Shown in pieces: positions 8,086 through 19,992 of a stretch of DNA of 64,000 nucleotides. Source of the DNA: DATEOR01 sp963766725. GTDB taxonomy: Bacteria > Actinomycetota > Thermoleophilia > Gaiellales > Gaiellaceae. The notes beneath the pieces are model-generated. The model saw nothing but the letters and a program-made list of their open reading frames with translations, ran no database searches and was not told the DNA's origin. Position 1 is the stretch's first letter. Every line of letters starts with the position of its first letter. The position numbers and the translations under genes were made by a program. Where the stretch lies: assembly GCA_963766725.1 (NCBI GenBank), contig CAVYBK010000001.1:1-64000 (forward strand). Reading direction: 5' to 3'.

Positions 8086-10261
8086 CTAGCGGCCGCTACT
8101 CGCCGCCGGATGCGGGTCGGGGCGCCGAAGCGGCGACGGCTTCACGCGGAAAATCCGGGCGACATTCGTGGGCAGCCACCAGTTCCAGCGCCCGAAGAGC
8201 TTCATGGCACTCGGGACGAGGAGCGCGCGGACGATCGTCACGTCGATCAGGATCGCGGCGGCGAGCCCGAAGCCGAACTGCTGCAGGCCGACGATCGAGC
8301 CGGCGACGAAGCCCATGAACGCAGCGAACATGACGAGACCGGCGGCGGTCACGATCCGGCCGGTCTTCGCAAGCCCGGCCGAGACGGCCTCTTCGTTCGT
8401 GTGGCCGTCGTCCCACTCCTCGCGCATGCGGCTGACGAGGAAGACCTCGTAGTCCATGGAGAGCCCGAAGACCATGGCGAAGACGAAGACCGGGATCCAG
8501 CCTTCGATCTGGTCGAAGCTGATGAGCCCGACGGCCCCGGCGCCGCCCCACTTGAAGAACATGACGAGCAGCCCGTACGCGGCGCCGATCGAGAGCAGGT
8601 TCAGGATGATCGCCTTCAGCGGCAGGATCACCGAGCGGAACGCGCGCAGGAGCAGGATGTACGTCAGGAGCAGCACGCCGACGACGAGCCAGGGGAAGGC
8701 TCCGTACGTGAGGTCGAGGAAGTCGACTCCGCTCGGCGGGCCTCCGCCCGCGTAGACGCTCACGCCGTCCGGGAAGCGCGCCGACGGGACGATCTCGTCG
8801 CGCAGGCGGTCGACGAAGTGGAGGGCCGGCGGCGAGCCGTACTCGCTCGTCCCGATCACGTCCATGTGGAAGTAGCGGCCGCTCGGGTCGACGTACTGCG
8901 GCCCCTCCCCGAATCGAACCGCCGCCACCTCCGGATCGGCGCGGAGACCCTGCTCGAGCTCGCCGATCGCGGCGCGCACGCCGGTCGAGTCGACGCCTCC
9001 TGCGCGGCCGGTGTCCCCGACGATCGCCGTCGGGGCGAGGGCGCCCTCGCCGACGGCGTCCGAGATCACGTTCAGGCCCTCGACGCCTTCGAGATTCTGC
9101 GGGATCCCCTTGTTCGAGCCCGGCCCGACTTCCAGCCACAGAACCGGCAATGCGAGGAGGAGCAGAAACGCCGTCGTCGCGGCGGCCACCGCCCGCGCGT
9201 GACGCATGACCCCGCGGGAGAGACGCCACCAGAAGTTGAACTCCGAATCCCTGCTCACGAGGACGCGCTTCGGCACGATGCGCACCCGGTCGAGCCCGTT
9301 CACGCAGAAGTAGACGAGCACCGGCAGGAGCGTGAGCGCGCAGGCGACGGAGACCAGCGGGATGACCAGGCCCGCCGATCCCGAAGCCGCGCATGAAGGG
9401 GAGCGGCATGAAGAGCATGAGCGCGAGGCCGATCCCGACCGCCGAGCCGCTGAAGACGACCGCGCGCCCCGCGGTCTCCATCGTGCGGACGATGGCGTCC
9501 TCCTTCGATTTCCCCGACCGGAGCTCCTCGCGGTAGCGGTAGACGATCAGGAGCGAGTAGTCGATCGCAATGCCGAGCCCGATGAGCATGACCAGGTTCT
9601 GCAGATACGTCGTCAGCTCCATCACGTGCGCGAAGAGCCAGATGATCGCGAGCGTCGTCGGGATCGCGGCCGCGGCGAAGATGAGCGGCAGCAGGAAGGC
9701 GAGCGTCCCGAAGACGAAGGCGAGAATCAGCGCCGCGATCGGGATGGCGATGAAGAGCTCGCCGACCTGAAGGTCGTGCGAGAAGACGGGGTCGAGGTCG
9801 TGCTCGATGGCGGCCTGCCCGGAGACGTAGACCGTCGCGCCCGGAATCTCGCCGGCGGCGGCGCGCATGTCGTCCGTGTAGCCCTTCGCGTCGGCCGGCT
9901 CCAGGTTGGAGACGATGGTGGCGCTGACCACGGAGTCGGAGACGGCCTGGACGCCGGCGAGCTGGCCTGTCGGGAGCTCATTCGCGGCCGCCTCGGCACG
10001 CTGACGGACGGTGGGCAGGAGCTGCTCCGCCGATCCGGGCTCTCCCTTCACGACGACGGTGAACGAGCCGACCGTCTTCTGCCCGAAGTGGTCCTCGAGG
10101 ATCGAGTCCGCGCGGGCAGTGTCGGTCCCTGGGAGCGTGAAGCGGTTCGTGAGCAGGTCGCTCAGCCCGGACGCGGCGTACCCGCTCACGAGGAAGAGCG
10201 CTGCCCAGATCCCGGCGACCCACCACCGATAGCGGATCATCGCCCGCGTCCACCGCTCCAC
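8086..10261 (-). CDS. MMPL-family RND transporter, one-base frameshift at about 9371
   Basis: Large inner-membrane exporter of the MMPL type, which in actinobacteria moves lipids or other hydrophobic compounds. The N-terminal half (start GTG 10261) has the first transmembrane helix, a periplasmic loop, then a cluster of helices with GLGIAIDYSLLIVYRYREEL. The C-terminal half repeats the plan, with FGLSMDYEVFLVSRMREEW near the end. The halves are in different frames. Removing one C from the CCC run at 9371-9373 joins PFMRGFGIGG to LVIPLVSVACALTLLPVLVY and gives an integral 725-codon gene, about 12 membrane segments, normal for the family. It starts directly after the stop of a small membrane protein gene. 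Confidence 0.85.
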
Positions 10262-10414
10262 CTAGTGCTCCTCCCGCTCGTTAGCGCCCACTAACCTAGC
10301 AGCCCTGCGGGCCCGCTTTCGCGACTTCACCCCTTCCGCGTTGCGGACGCCTGCGACCCAGATGTACGCGAGAAAACCGAGGCCCAGTGCGGAGGCTTTG
10401 AGGATGCGGCCCAT
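10262..10414 (-). CDS. Small single-span membrane protein (50 aa)
   Basis: ATG at 10412-10414 opens a 50-residue frame with one clear hydrophobic segment (about residues 7-23, ASALGLGFLAYIWVAGV) followed by a strongly basic tail (KSRKRARRAARL). Its TAG at 10262-10264 abuts the GTG of the MMPL gene at 10261 with no gap, which argues for a real, translationally coupled gene. I recognise no family. The topology suggests N-out/C-in by the positive-inside rule; an accessory subunit for the transporter is a guess. Confidence 0.5.
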   Translation of the reverse strand: MGRILKASALGLGFLAYIWVAGVRNAEGVKSRKRARRAARLVGANEREEH

Positions 10415-10429
10415 CGGTACGATTGTCTC

Positions 10430-10866
10430 ATGACCACACGCAGGGAGATCGACCGTATGAAGTCGGAGATGGAAGAGCTCTTCGCCGACCTCTGCCAGGT
10501 GCCCCGACTCGTCGCCCGGCGGGCCGGCTTTCGCCCTGCGCTCGACGTCTACCGCACTGACGACCCGCCGGCGGTCACCGTGGTCGTGGAGCTCGCGGGG
10601 ATCGATCCGGACGAGGTCGATGCCGCAGTCGTTGACGGCGTCCTCATCATCCGCGGGCGCCGCTCGCGCCCGGCCCGCGACCGGCGCTTCTACCAGCACA
10701 TCGAGATCGACTACGGCATCTTCGAGCGCCGCGTGCAGCTGAACGAAGAGGTCGACTCGGAGGCCGCGAAGGCGACGTACGAGAACGGCCTCCTCTCGAT
10801 CCACCTGCCGCTCGCCCGCAAGGCGCCGGCGGCGGTCAAGGTGACCATCCAGTCGACGGAGGACGC

Positions 10867-10870
<4 letters not shown>
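10430..10870 (+). CDS. Small heat-shock protein (Hsp20/alpha-crystallin)
   Basis: ATP-independent holdase chaperone, 146 aa. After an N-terminal amphipathic region the alpha-crystallin domain runs from about residue 40 (ALDVYRTDDPPAVTVVVELAGID) to about 135, with the typical FERRVQL strand and the ENGLLSIHLPLA block corresponding to the A-x-x-x-n-GvL motif. ATG 10430 is 15 bp from the divergent small membrane gene, so both promoters must lie inside coding sequence or overlap. Its stop overlaps the lon start (ATGA), so the chaperone and the protease are translationally coupled. Confidence 0.92.
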
Positions 10871-13248
<2,378 letters not shown>

Positions 13249-13289
13249 TAGTGTCTGAAGGACGACGCTAGAGACGAAAGGACCGACTT

Positions 13290-13721
13290 ATGGCGAAGGC
13301 AAAGGAAATGGTGGGCGACGCGGTGGACACCGCACGGCCCTACGTCGAGCGACTTGCTCAGGACGAGGAGCTGCACGACCACGTCAAGAAGGCATACGAA
13401 TCGGCCCGCACGATCTACAACGATCTGCTGGGCGACCGCGGGACGACCGGCATGGCGTTCAAGGTCGCGCGCGACAAGGACATCCAGAACGAGCTCAAGA
13501 GGGCCGTCGAGGAGCTCCGGAAGGCGGGCGAGCGCGCCCAGGGCAAGCAGTCCCACACCGGCCGCAACATGACGCTGCTCATGGCCGGCATCGCGCTCGG
13601 CGTCCTCTTCAACCCGGCCACCGGCCCGGACACGCGCCGCTGGCTCAAGGACAAGCTCTTCGGGCCCGAGCAGCCCTTCGACTCCGTGCCCTCCGAGGGC
13701 AACGGCGGAACGGGCAGCTAA
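13290..13721 (+). CDS. YtxH-like small membrane-associated protein
   Basis: 143 aa, ATG 13290. The first 95 residues are charged and helical. A hydrophobic glycine-rich segment at about 99-113 (LLMAGIALGVLFNP) is followed by TGPDTRRWLKDKLFG, the pattern of YtxH-like proteins with a single membrane or membrane-hugging helix. It is 41 bp after lon and converges on an M23 peptidase gene with 6 bp between stops. Possibly part of the stress operon; no biochemical role can be assigned. Confidence 0.6.
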   Translation: MAKAKEMVGDAVDTARPYVERLAQDEELHDHVKKAYESARTIYNDLLGDRGTTGMAFKVARDKDIQNELKRAVEELRKAGERAQGKQSHTGRNMTLLMAGIALGVLFNPATGPDTRRWLKDKLFGPEQPFDSVPSEGNGGTGS

Positions 13722-13727
13722 GTCCGA

Positions 13728-15173
13728 CTAACCCGCGTCGCTCTCGCTGAATCCTGGAGCGGCGTAGACGATCTTCGGCCCCGGCGGGCCCTCTCCAAAG
13801 AGCGGCTCGCCGGTGAGCACTCCTTCGAACCCCGCAGGGTCGAGGCCTGAAACGGCCGAGATGTCGTCTGCCTGCAAGAGGACTGCGGCGGGCGGCGGAG
13901 CCTTGTTCCCGGGCGGCGTCCAGCCGGTCGCGTCGAAGCTCGCGTCGTCGAGCCGCTGCCAGGCGAGCAGGTACGGGTAGGGGTCGATGACCCCGTCGTA
14001 GCCCATGCCGAGGAGGGCGGCGGGGTGGACCTCGAAGTGCAGGTGCGTCGGGGTACCGGCGGCGTCGCCTGTGGCGCCGACGAAGCCGATCACGTCACCC
14101 GCCTTCACCTGAGCTCCATCCCTGGCGGCCGGTGTGAACGCAGAGAGGTGGGCGTAGTAGAACTCGTTCCCCTGCAGATCTCGGAGCCAGAAGCGGTTGC
14201 CGCCGATCGTGTTCCAGCCCACGAGGAAGAGTGTCCCGTCGGTGACGGCGAGGACGGGCGCGCCGAGCGGCGCGAAGATGTCGTTCCCGTGGTGCCAGCC
14301 GGTGTCGGCGCGCGCGGCCCCGAAGTCGTCGGAGAACGACGCCGGGCCGTACACGGGGAAGACGTAGCCGCCCGCCGTCAGGTGCGGGCGCACGCCCGGC
14401 GGCGGGCTCTGCACCGGCGGAGGCGTCGTAGGGGAGGCTCCGGCGGGAGGCGGCACGGGGTCGTGGTGATGGTGGGTGGACGGCGGGCTCGAAGGCGGAG
14501 AGCTCGGCGGCGGAGGCGCCATGGACTTCGGCGCGGTCGCGGCCGCCTCGGCGTAGCCGACGAAGATCTCCGTCCCGGCAGGCAGGCCGCCGTGCGCGGC
14601 GGTGAGGTGCACGTGGAGGCCGACGACGAAGCCGCGATGACCGCGGCGCTGGCTCGTGTTCTGGTCAGTGACGGCCTGCTCGAGGGCGATTGCATAGCCC
14701 CAGTCGCCGAGCGGGACCTTTGCGTTCGGGGTCGCCGTCACGCTCTCGCCCAGGACGACGAGGTTCGCGACCCCCGACCCGGAGAGATCTCCGCCGGCGC
14801 TCGCCGGGGAGGCGCGCGAAACGGACTTGGAGGTCACGGCGTCGGCCGTCACCTCGCCTCCGAAGAGCGAGACCGAGCTGACCCGGACGAGTCCCCGCCC
14901 GACGGCGCGGTCGTCGTCGACCGTCGCATTCGTCCCGCCCGTGATCGCGCCGGTGGTCACGGCCCCGTCTCCGTACGACCAGCTGACGAGGGACGCGGCC
15001 GACTGAGGCGGCGACGAGATCGAGCCCGCGGACGCCGGCGTCTTGCCCGGCACGACGACCCTGACGCCGAAGGCGCTCGCCGAGGACGCGGGCGAGGGCA
15101 CCACCGCTCCCGAGGAGCCGGCGGAGACGAGCGAGACAAGGAGGAGAGCCCCTAGGACGACCCGCAAGCGCAC
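13728..15173 (-). CDS. Secreted M23 (LytM-type) peptidase
   Basis: Exported zinc metallopeptidase-family protein, 481 aa from GTG 15173, chosen because it directly precedes a signal peptide (RLRVVLGALLLVSLVSAGSS). A beta-rich N-terminal region of about 220 residues is followed by a Pro/Ser/His-rich linker (about 255-300) and the M23 domain. The metal site is visible as HHGNDIF (H and D) and HLHFEVHP. About 70 further residues follow. Likely cleaves peptide cross-links in peptidoglycan. Divergent from acs with 56 bp between starts. Confidence 0.85.
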   Translation of the reverse strand: MRLRVVLGALLLVSLVSAGSSGAVVPSPASSASAFGVRVVVPGKTPASAGSISSPPQSAASLVSWSYGDGAVTTGAITGGTNATVDDDRAVGRGLVRVSSVSLFGGEVTADAVTSKSVSRASPASAGGDLSGSGVANLVVLGESVTATPNAKVPLGDWGYAIALEQAVTDQNTSQRRGHRGFVVGLHVHLTAAHGGLPAGTEIFVGYAEAAATAPKSMAPPPPSSPPSSPPSTHHHHDPVPPPAGASPTTPPPVQSPPPGVRPHLTAGGYVFPVYGPASFSDDFGAARADTGWHHGNDIFAPLGAPVLAVTDGTLFLVGWNTIGGNRFWLRDLQGNEFYYAHLSAFTPAARDGAQVKAGDVIGFVGATGDAAGTPTHLHFEVHPAALLGMGYDGVIDPYPYLLAWQRLDDASFDATGWTPPGNKAPPPAAVLLQADDISAVSGLDPAGFEGVLTGEPLFGEGPPGPKIVYAAPGFSESDAG

Positions 15174-15229
15174 GTCTGAGAGGTTAGCGCTGTACGCGGC
15201 TCGATTGCTATCGGTCATATTCTGCGGCC

Positions 15230-17206
15230 ATGGAAACCGAGAGCACACAAGCCGCAATCGAAGCCCTGCTCGACGAGCAGCGAACCTTCCCGCCTCCGGA
15301 GGAGTTCGCCGCTCAGGCGATCGTCGCAGACGACTCCGTCTACCGTCGAGCCGACGAGGATCCCGAGGCGTTCTGGCGCGGTCTCGCGGACGAGTTCATC
15401 GACTGGTTCAAGGAGCCCACCAAGGGGCTCGAGTGGGATCCGCCCCACTGCACCTGGTTTGCCGACGGCGAGCTGAACGTCGCCTGGAACTGTCTCGACC
15501 GCCACGTCGAGGCCGGGCGGGGAGACCGCGTCGCCTACCACTGGGTCGGCGAGCCCGAAGGCGAGAGCGCCGATCTCACGTACGCGGAGATGCTGCGCGA
15601 GGTCTCGCGCCTTGCCAACGCGCTGCGGAAGCTCGGCGTCTCGAAAGGCGACCGCGTCGGCATCTACATGGGCATGGTCCCGGAGCTTCCGATCGCCATG
15701 CTCGCGTGCGCCCGCATCGGGGCGCCGCACGTGGTCGTCTTCGGCGGCTTCTCGTCGGAGTCTCTGGCCGAGCGGCTTCGCGATTCCGGCGCCAAGCTCC
15801 TGATCACGCAGGACGAGGGCTGGCGCAAGGGCGGCAAGGTGCCTCTCAAGGAGAACGCGGATGCGGCCGCCGACGCGGCGACGAGCGTCGAGCGCCTCGT
15901 CGTCTTCCGCCGCACCGGCGACGAAGTCCCGTGGAACGACGAACGCGACCTATGGTGGCACGACGTCGTGGAAGCCGAGGCCGACGAGTGCGAGCCCGAG
16001 CGCATGGGGGCCGAAGACACGCTCTTCCTCCTCCACACCTCGGGGACGACCGCGAAGCCGAAGGGCGTCCAGCACGCGAGCGCCGGGTTCCTCCTTCACG
16101 TCGCCGTCACCCACAAGTGGATCTTCGACATCCACGACGACACGATCTGGTGGTGTGCGGCCGACGTCGGCTGGGTCACCGGCCACAGCTACATCGTCTA
16201 CGGGCCGCTCGCGAACGGGACGACGAGCGTCCTCTACGAGGGCGACCCCGCGTACCCGGACTGGGACCGCCACTGGGAGATCGTCGAGCGCTACAAGGTC
16301 AACTCGTACTACACCGCGCCGACCCTCATCCGCTCGTTCGTGAAGATGGGCGACGACTACCCCGCGCGGCACGACCTCTCGTCGCTCCGCCTCCTCGGCA
16401 CCGTCGGGGAGCCGATCAACCCGGAGGCCTGGGTCTGGTACTGGAAGGTGATCGGCCAGGAGCGCTGCCCGGTCGTTGATACCTGGTGGCAGACGGAGAC
16501 CGGCGGCATCCTCATCACACCGCTCCCCGGCCTGACCACGCTCAAGCCGGGCTCGGCGACGGTGCCGTTCCCGGGGATCAAGCCCGCGATCCTGGACGAG
16601 CAGGGCGGCCCCGTTCCGCAGGGCCAGGGCGGTTTCCTGACCGTGAGGCACCCATGGCCCGGGATGTTCCGGACGCTCTGGGAAGACGACGAGCGCTACG
16701 TCTCCAACTACTTCTCCAAGTACGGCCCGGAGACGTACTTCACCGGCGACGGCGCGAAGCAGGATTCCGACGGCTACTACTGGCTCATGGGCCGGATCGA
16801 CGACGTCATCAACGTCGCCGGCCACCGGCTCTCGACGACCGAGATCGAGTCCACGCTCGTCGAGCACGAGGCAGTCGCCGAAGCCGCCACCTGCGGCGCC
16901 TCCGACCCCGACCGTGGGCAGTCCATCGTCTGCTTCGTTCTCCTCAAGGAGGGCTACGAGCCGTCCGACGACCTCGCCGAGGAGCTACGGCAGTTCGTCG
17001 CGGCGAAGATCGGCAAGATCGCCCGGCCCGCCGCAGTGCTCTTCGGAGACGATCTCCCGAAGACCCGCTCGGGGAAGATCATGCGCCGCCTCCTGAAGGA
17101 CATCGCCGAGGGGCACGAGCTCGGGGACACGACGACACTGCGCGACGCGACCGTCGTCGACGACCTCAAGCAGAAGGCCGACTCGGCGCTGGGGCGAGCC
17201 GGCTAG
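15230..17206 (+). CDS. acs: Acetyl-CoA synthetase
   Basis: AMP-forming acetate:CoA ligase, 658 aa, making acetyl-CoA from acetate, ATP and CoA. Core motifs: LLHTSGTTAKPKGVQH (P-loop-like A3), VDTWWQTETGG (A5), YFTGDGAKQD and MGRIDDVINVAGHR (A7-A8 hinge), and the C-terminal KTRSGKIMRRLLKD carrying the catalytic lysine that is regulated by acetylation in characterised Acs. Its stop shares CTAG with the opposing gene at 17203. Acetyl-CoA supply fits with the acc/fab operon elsewhere in the window. Confidence 0.97.
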   Translation: METESTQAAIEALLDEQRTFPPPEEFAAQAIVADDSVYRRADEDPEAFWRGLADEFIDWFKEPTKGLEWDPPHCTWFADGELNVAWNCLDRHVEAGRGDRVAYHWVGEPEGESADLTYAEMLREVSRLANALRKLGVSKGDRVGIYMGMVPELPIAMLACARIGAPHVVVFGGFSSESLAERLRDSGAKLLITQDEGWRKGGKVPLKENADAAADAATSVERLVVFRRTGDEVPWNDERDLWWHDVVEAEADECEPERMGAEDTLFLLHTSGTTAKPKGVQHASAGFLLHVAVTHKWIFDIHDDTIWWCAADVGWVTGHSYIVYGPLANGTTSVLYEGDPAYPDWDRHWEIVERYKVNSYYTAPTLIRSFVKMGDDYPARHDLSSLRLLGTVGEPINPEAWVWYWKVIGQERCPVVDTWWQTETGGILITPLPGLTTLKPGSATVPFPGIKPAILDEQGGPVPQGQGGFLTVRHPWPGMFRTLWEDDERYVSNYFSKYGPETYFTGDGAKQDSDGYYWLMGRIDDVINVAGHRLSTTEIESTLVEHEAVAEAATCGASDPDRGQSIVCFVLLKEGYEPSDDLAEELRQFVAAKIGKIARPAAVLFGDDLPKTRSGKIMRRLLKDIAEGHELGDTTTLRDATVVDDLKQKADSALGRAG

Positions 17207-17589
17207 GTCGCGTCCAACCCGCGGGCGAAGGCGCGGAAGCGTTCCCGCGCAGCCTCGTCGGGCCCGAGCGGGGTGTCGTCGGCGAGCTTCGGGTCGGCGG
17301 CGACGTCACGTGCCACCGCGCGGATCTCGTCCTCGACCGCCTTTCGGTGCGCCGGGTCGGCCAGGAGCTCGTCGATCCAGGTGCGCGAGCCTTCGTTCGT
17401 CACGTCGTGGTCGACGAGCAGCGAGCCGAGCAGGATCCCGGCGCGCACGTAGGCGAAGGTGCGAAAGGCGAGCTGCCGGCGCGGCGAATCGACCAGCGCG
17501 GCGATCTGGGGATCCTCCGCCTGCAGGCGGGCGACGAGCTCCCCGATGGGCTCGTCGACGAGAGGAAGCCAGAAATCTTCCTCGGCCAT
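17203..17589 (-). CDS. Hypothetical helical protein (128 aa)
   Basis: ATG 17589, mostly acidic and predicted alpha-helical, no signal peptide; one moderately hydrophobic stretch FAYVRAGILLGSLLV at about 48-62. I do not recognise the family. Its stop is the reverse of the acs stop (shared CTAG). It is on the same strand as, but 20 bp downstream of, the TSUP gene pair, so it could be the last gene of that transcript. Confidence 0.65.
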   Translation of the reverse strand: MAEEDFWLPLVDEPIGELVARLQAEDPQIAALVDSPRRQLAFRTFAYVRAGILLGSLLVDHDVTNEGSRTWIDELLADPAHRKAVEDEIRAVARDVAADPKLADDTPLGPDEAARERFRAFARGLDAT

Positions 17590-17609
17590 GCTCAGAAGTT
17601 TAGTAGCGA

Positions 17610-17972
17610 CTAGCGCCGCGCCGACCAGGCAAGCCGCGCCGCAACCACCAGGAGCAAGCAGGCGAAGAGCCTCTCGAGGACGCCTTCGCTGAGCCAGGTC
17701 GCGAGCGCAACCCCTCCCGCAACGCCCCCCGCTGAGCTGAGGCCGATGACGAGCGCAGGCCGCCAGCGCACGTTGCCGTAGCGGTTCTGCTGCCAGGCCC
17801 CCACCGCCACCACCGGAATGATCGCCGCGAGGGAGGTCGCCTCCGCGGATAGGTGCGAGAGCCCGACGACGAGCGAGAGCGTGGGGACGAACAGGATCCC
17901 GCCCCCGACCCCGAACATCCCCGACAGGATCCCGGCGGTAAACCCGAGGACGAGGGCATAGACGACCGTCAT
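17610..17972 (-). CDS. Half-size TSUP (TauE/SafE) permease, second of a pair
   Basis: Membrane protein of only 120 aa with about four hydrophobic segments, carrying one copy of the family repeat: GFTAGILSGMFGVGGGILFVPTL near the N-terminus and ATSLAAIIPVVAVGAW after it. Ordinary TSUP anion permeases are about 250 aa and contain two such repeats. ATG 17972 overlaps the stop of the upstream half-size gene (ATGA), which makes a complex of the two gene products likely. Substrate is probably sulfite, sulfonate or another organic anion; unknown here. Confidence 0.82.
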   Translation of the reverse strand: MTVVYALVLGFTAGILSGMFGVGGGILFVPTLSLVVGLSHLSAEATSLAAIIPVVAVGAWQQNRYGNVRWRPALVIGLSSAGGVAGGVALATWLSEGVLERLFACLLLVVAARLAWSARR

Positions 17973-18334
17973 CCGATGAAGAGCCGCACCGCGACGGCGA
18001 CCAGCAGGACGCTGAAAAGGATCGTGAGGACGCGGGTCGGCACCTTCTGCTGCGCCCAGGTCCCGAAAAAGGTGCCGAACATCGCCGGGAAGCCGACCAG
18101 CGCCGCGTCCGGCCAGCTCACCTCGCCGAGCGCGCCGTACGCAGCCATCCCGAAGAGCGCAGTCAGCCCGATCGCGGCAAGCGACGTGCCGGTCGCCCAG
18201 CGCGTCGAGTAGCCGAGAAGGAGGACGAGGAGCGGAACGACGATGACCCCGCCGCCGACACCGAAGAGAGCGCTGAAGAACCCTGCCGCCAGCCCGATCG
18301 CGGGCAACGCGACGACCGGACGGGTCCTGCTCAC
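17969..18334 (-). CDS. Half-size TSUP (TauE/SafE) permease, first of a pair
   Basis: 121 aa, GTG 18334, again a single TSUP repeat: GLAAGFFSALFGVGGGVIVVPLL (about 14-36) and ATGTSLAAIGLTALFGMAAYG (about 47-67), with about four membrane segments. Both this protein and the next carry the GVGGG motif, so they look like two separately encoded repeats of one permease and not fragments of one gene broken by error: each has its own start and stop, and the overlap is a clean ATGA. Confidence 0.82.
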   Translation of the reverse strand: MSRTRPVVALPAIGLAAGFFSALFGVGGGVIVVPLLVLLLGYSTRWATGTSLAAIGLTALFGMAAYGALGEVSWPDAALVGFPAMFGTFFGTWAQQKVPTRVLTILFSVLLVAVAVRLFIG

Positions 18335-18351
18335 GCTCGTATCCTAGTGCG

Positions 18352-19061
18352 GTGGACCTGCTGGCCCCGCTCCGCGACGCGCCCGAAGAGACGGCACTCC
18401 TCTTCGACGTCGACGGCACGCTTTCGCCGATTGCGCCACGCCCGGAGCTCGCTCGCGTCCCGGCCGAGACCCGCGTCGAGCTCGCGCGCCTGGCCCACTC
18501 CTACCTGCTCGTCGCCTGCATCAGCGGCCGCCCCGGCGAGGAGGCGGCTGCGCTCGTCGGCCTGGACGGGATCCGCTACGTGGGCAACCACGGCCTCGAG
18601 CTGGACGAGCGGGCGGCCGAGCTCGCCGCAGAGATCGCGGCTTTCAGGGACTCGTCGCGCTCCCGGTCGAGGACAAGGGGCTGTCGCTCTCCTACCACTA
18701 CCGCGGGGCCGAGGACGAGGATGCGGCGCGCGCCGAGCTCGAGCAGGTCGCCGAGCACGCCCGCGAGGAGGGACTCGACCCCCGCTGGGGCCGGAAGGTG
18801 CTCGAGGTCAGGCCCTCCGTCGCCGCCGACAAGGGAACCGCCGTCCGCGCGCTTCTCGCCTCCGTGCCGGCCCACCGCGGGCTCTACGCCGGGGACGACA
18901 CGACCGACCTGGACGCATTCCAGGGCCTGGCGGCCGCCGGCCTCGACCACGCCGTCCGTATCGCGGTCGAGTCGGTCGAGGGACCCCCGGAGCTCGCCGC
19001 CGCAGCAGACCTGACGGTGCCTAGCCCGGAGGCGCTCGGGCTGCTCCTGGCGACGCTCTAG
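18352..19061 (+). CDS. otsB: Trehalose-6-phosphate phosphatase, frameshifted near 18647
   Basis: HAD-fold phosphatase releasing trehalose from trehalose-6-phosphate. GTG 18352. The nucleophile motif LFDVDGTLSPI is at about 17-27, SGRPGEE and GNHGLEL follow in frame 1, then the reading frame is lost after IAAF. LVALPVEDKGLSLSYHYRG and the rest, including LEVRPSVAADKGTAVRALL and YAGDDTTDLDAF (metal-binding Asp pair), continue in another frame to TAG at 19059-19061. Adding one base near 18647 gives 237 codons, the usual length. No synthase (otsA) is in the window. Confidence 0.83.
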
Positions 19062-19098
19062 CGTTTGGCGCCGAAAGGCGCCCGGTAATACTCGCTTC

Positions 19099-19992
19099 GT
19101 GCGGTTTCGCAAAGGCGCCCGGCTCGATCCGGGCCAGGTAAGGGACGTTCGCGGGCGCCGAGTCGGCGGCGCGGGCGGGCTCGCGGTCGGCGGCGGCGGG
19201 ATCGGCATCGCCATCCTCGTCATCTACTTGCTCGTGTCCGCGCTCTCCGGAGGCGGCGGAGGGCTCCCCGGGCAGCTCGGCCCGCTCGACAACCAGCGCG
19301 TGGGCGAGGACTCGACCCCCTCGGAGGTCTCGCAGGAGTGCAAGACGGGCGAGGATGCGAACCAGCGCGAGGATTGCCGCATCGTCGCCGTCGTGAACAG
19401 CGTGCAGAAGTTCTGGGACGAGGTCTTCACGCAGAGCAACCAGCAGTACCAGCCCTCCGACACCGTCTTCTTCACCGACCAGGTGGACACGGGCTGCGGA
19501 ACGGCGAGCTCCCAGGTCGGCCCGTTCTACTGCCCGGCCGACAAGCTCGTCTACATCGACCTCGGCTTCTTCGACGAGCTGTCACAGTTCGGCGCGAAGG
19601 ACACGACGTTCGTGGAGGCCTACGTGCTCGCCCACGAGTACGGCCACCACGTCCAGGATCTCCTCGGTGTGCTCGACCGGGTCCGGGGCGACTCGCAGGG
19701 GCCGGAGAGCGCCTCCGTCCGCTCGGAGCTGCAGGCCGACTGCTACGGGGGAGTCTGGGCGGCGCACGCGACCGAGACCGGCCTCATCGTCGGCCTGACG
19801 CAGCCGGACGTCAACGACGGGCTCGATGCCGCAGCGGCGATCGGCGACGACCGGATCCAGGAGAAGACCCAGGGACAGGTGAACCCCGAGACCTTCACCC
19901 ACGGCACCTCGGAGCAGCGCCGCCGCTGGTTCTCGCGGGGCTACGAGACCGGCAAGCCTGCCGCCTGCGACACCTTCACCGGCTCGATCTAG
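19099..19992 (+). CDS. Neutral zinc metallopeptidase, YpfJ family
   Basis: 297 aa, GTG 19099. A basic cytoplasmic N-terminus and one transmembrane helix (about 31-49, GGIGIAILVIYLLVSALSG) anchor an extracytoplasmic domain with the zinc motif HEYGHHVQ (about 177-184). Downstream, SELQADCYGGVWAAH gives the third ligand and TSEQRRRWFSRGYETG the C-terminal family signature. Conserved family, substrate unknown. Its TAG shares CTAG with the opposing decarboxylase gene. Confidence 0.87.
   Translation: MRFRKGARLDPGQVRDVRGRRVGGAGGLAVGGGGIGIAILVIYLLVSALSGGGGGLPGQLGPLDNQRVGEDSTPSEVSQECKTGEDANQREDCRIVAVVNSVQKFWDEVFTQSNQQYQPSDTVFFTDQVDTGCGTASSQVGPFYCPADKLVYIDLGFFDELSQFGAKDTTFVEAYVLAHEYGHHVQDLLGVLDRVRGDSQGPESASVRSELQADCYGGVWAAHATETGLIVGLTQPDVNDGLDAAAAIGDDRIQEKTQGQVNPETFTHGTSEQRRRWFSRGYETGKPAACDTFTGSI

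Noticed and set aside
6994..9396. 800-codon plus-strand frame over the kinase, macro and MMPL genes
   Set aside because: Shadow of well-supported minus-strand genes; low-complexity composition and no motifs.
18352..19061. Pseudogene status for otsB and the other frameshifted genes
   Set aside because: Motifs on both sides of each break are intact, there is only one indel per gene and essential genes are affected alike, so sequence error is the simpler explanation.
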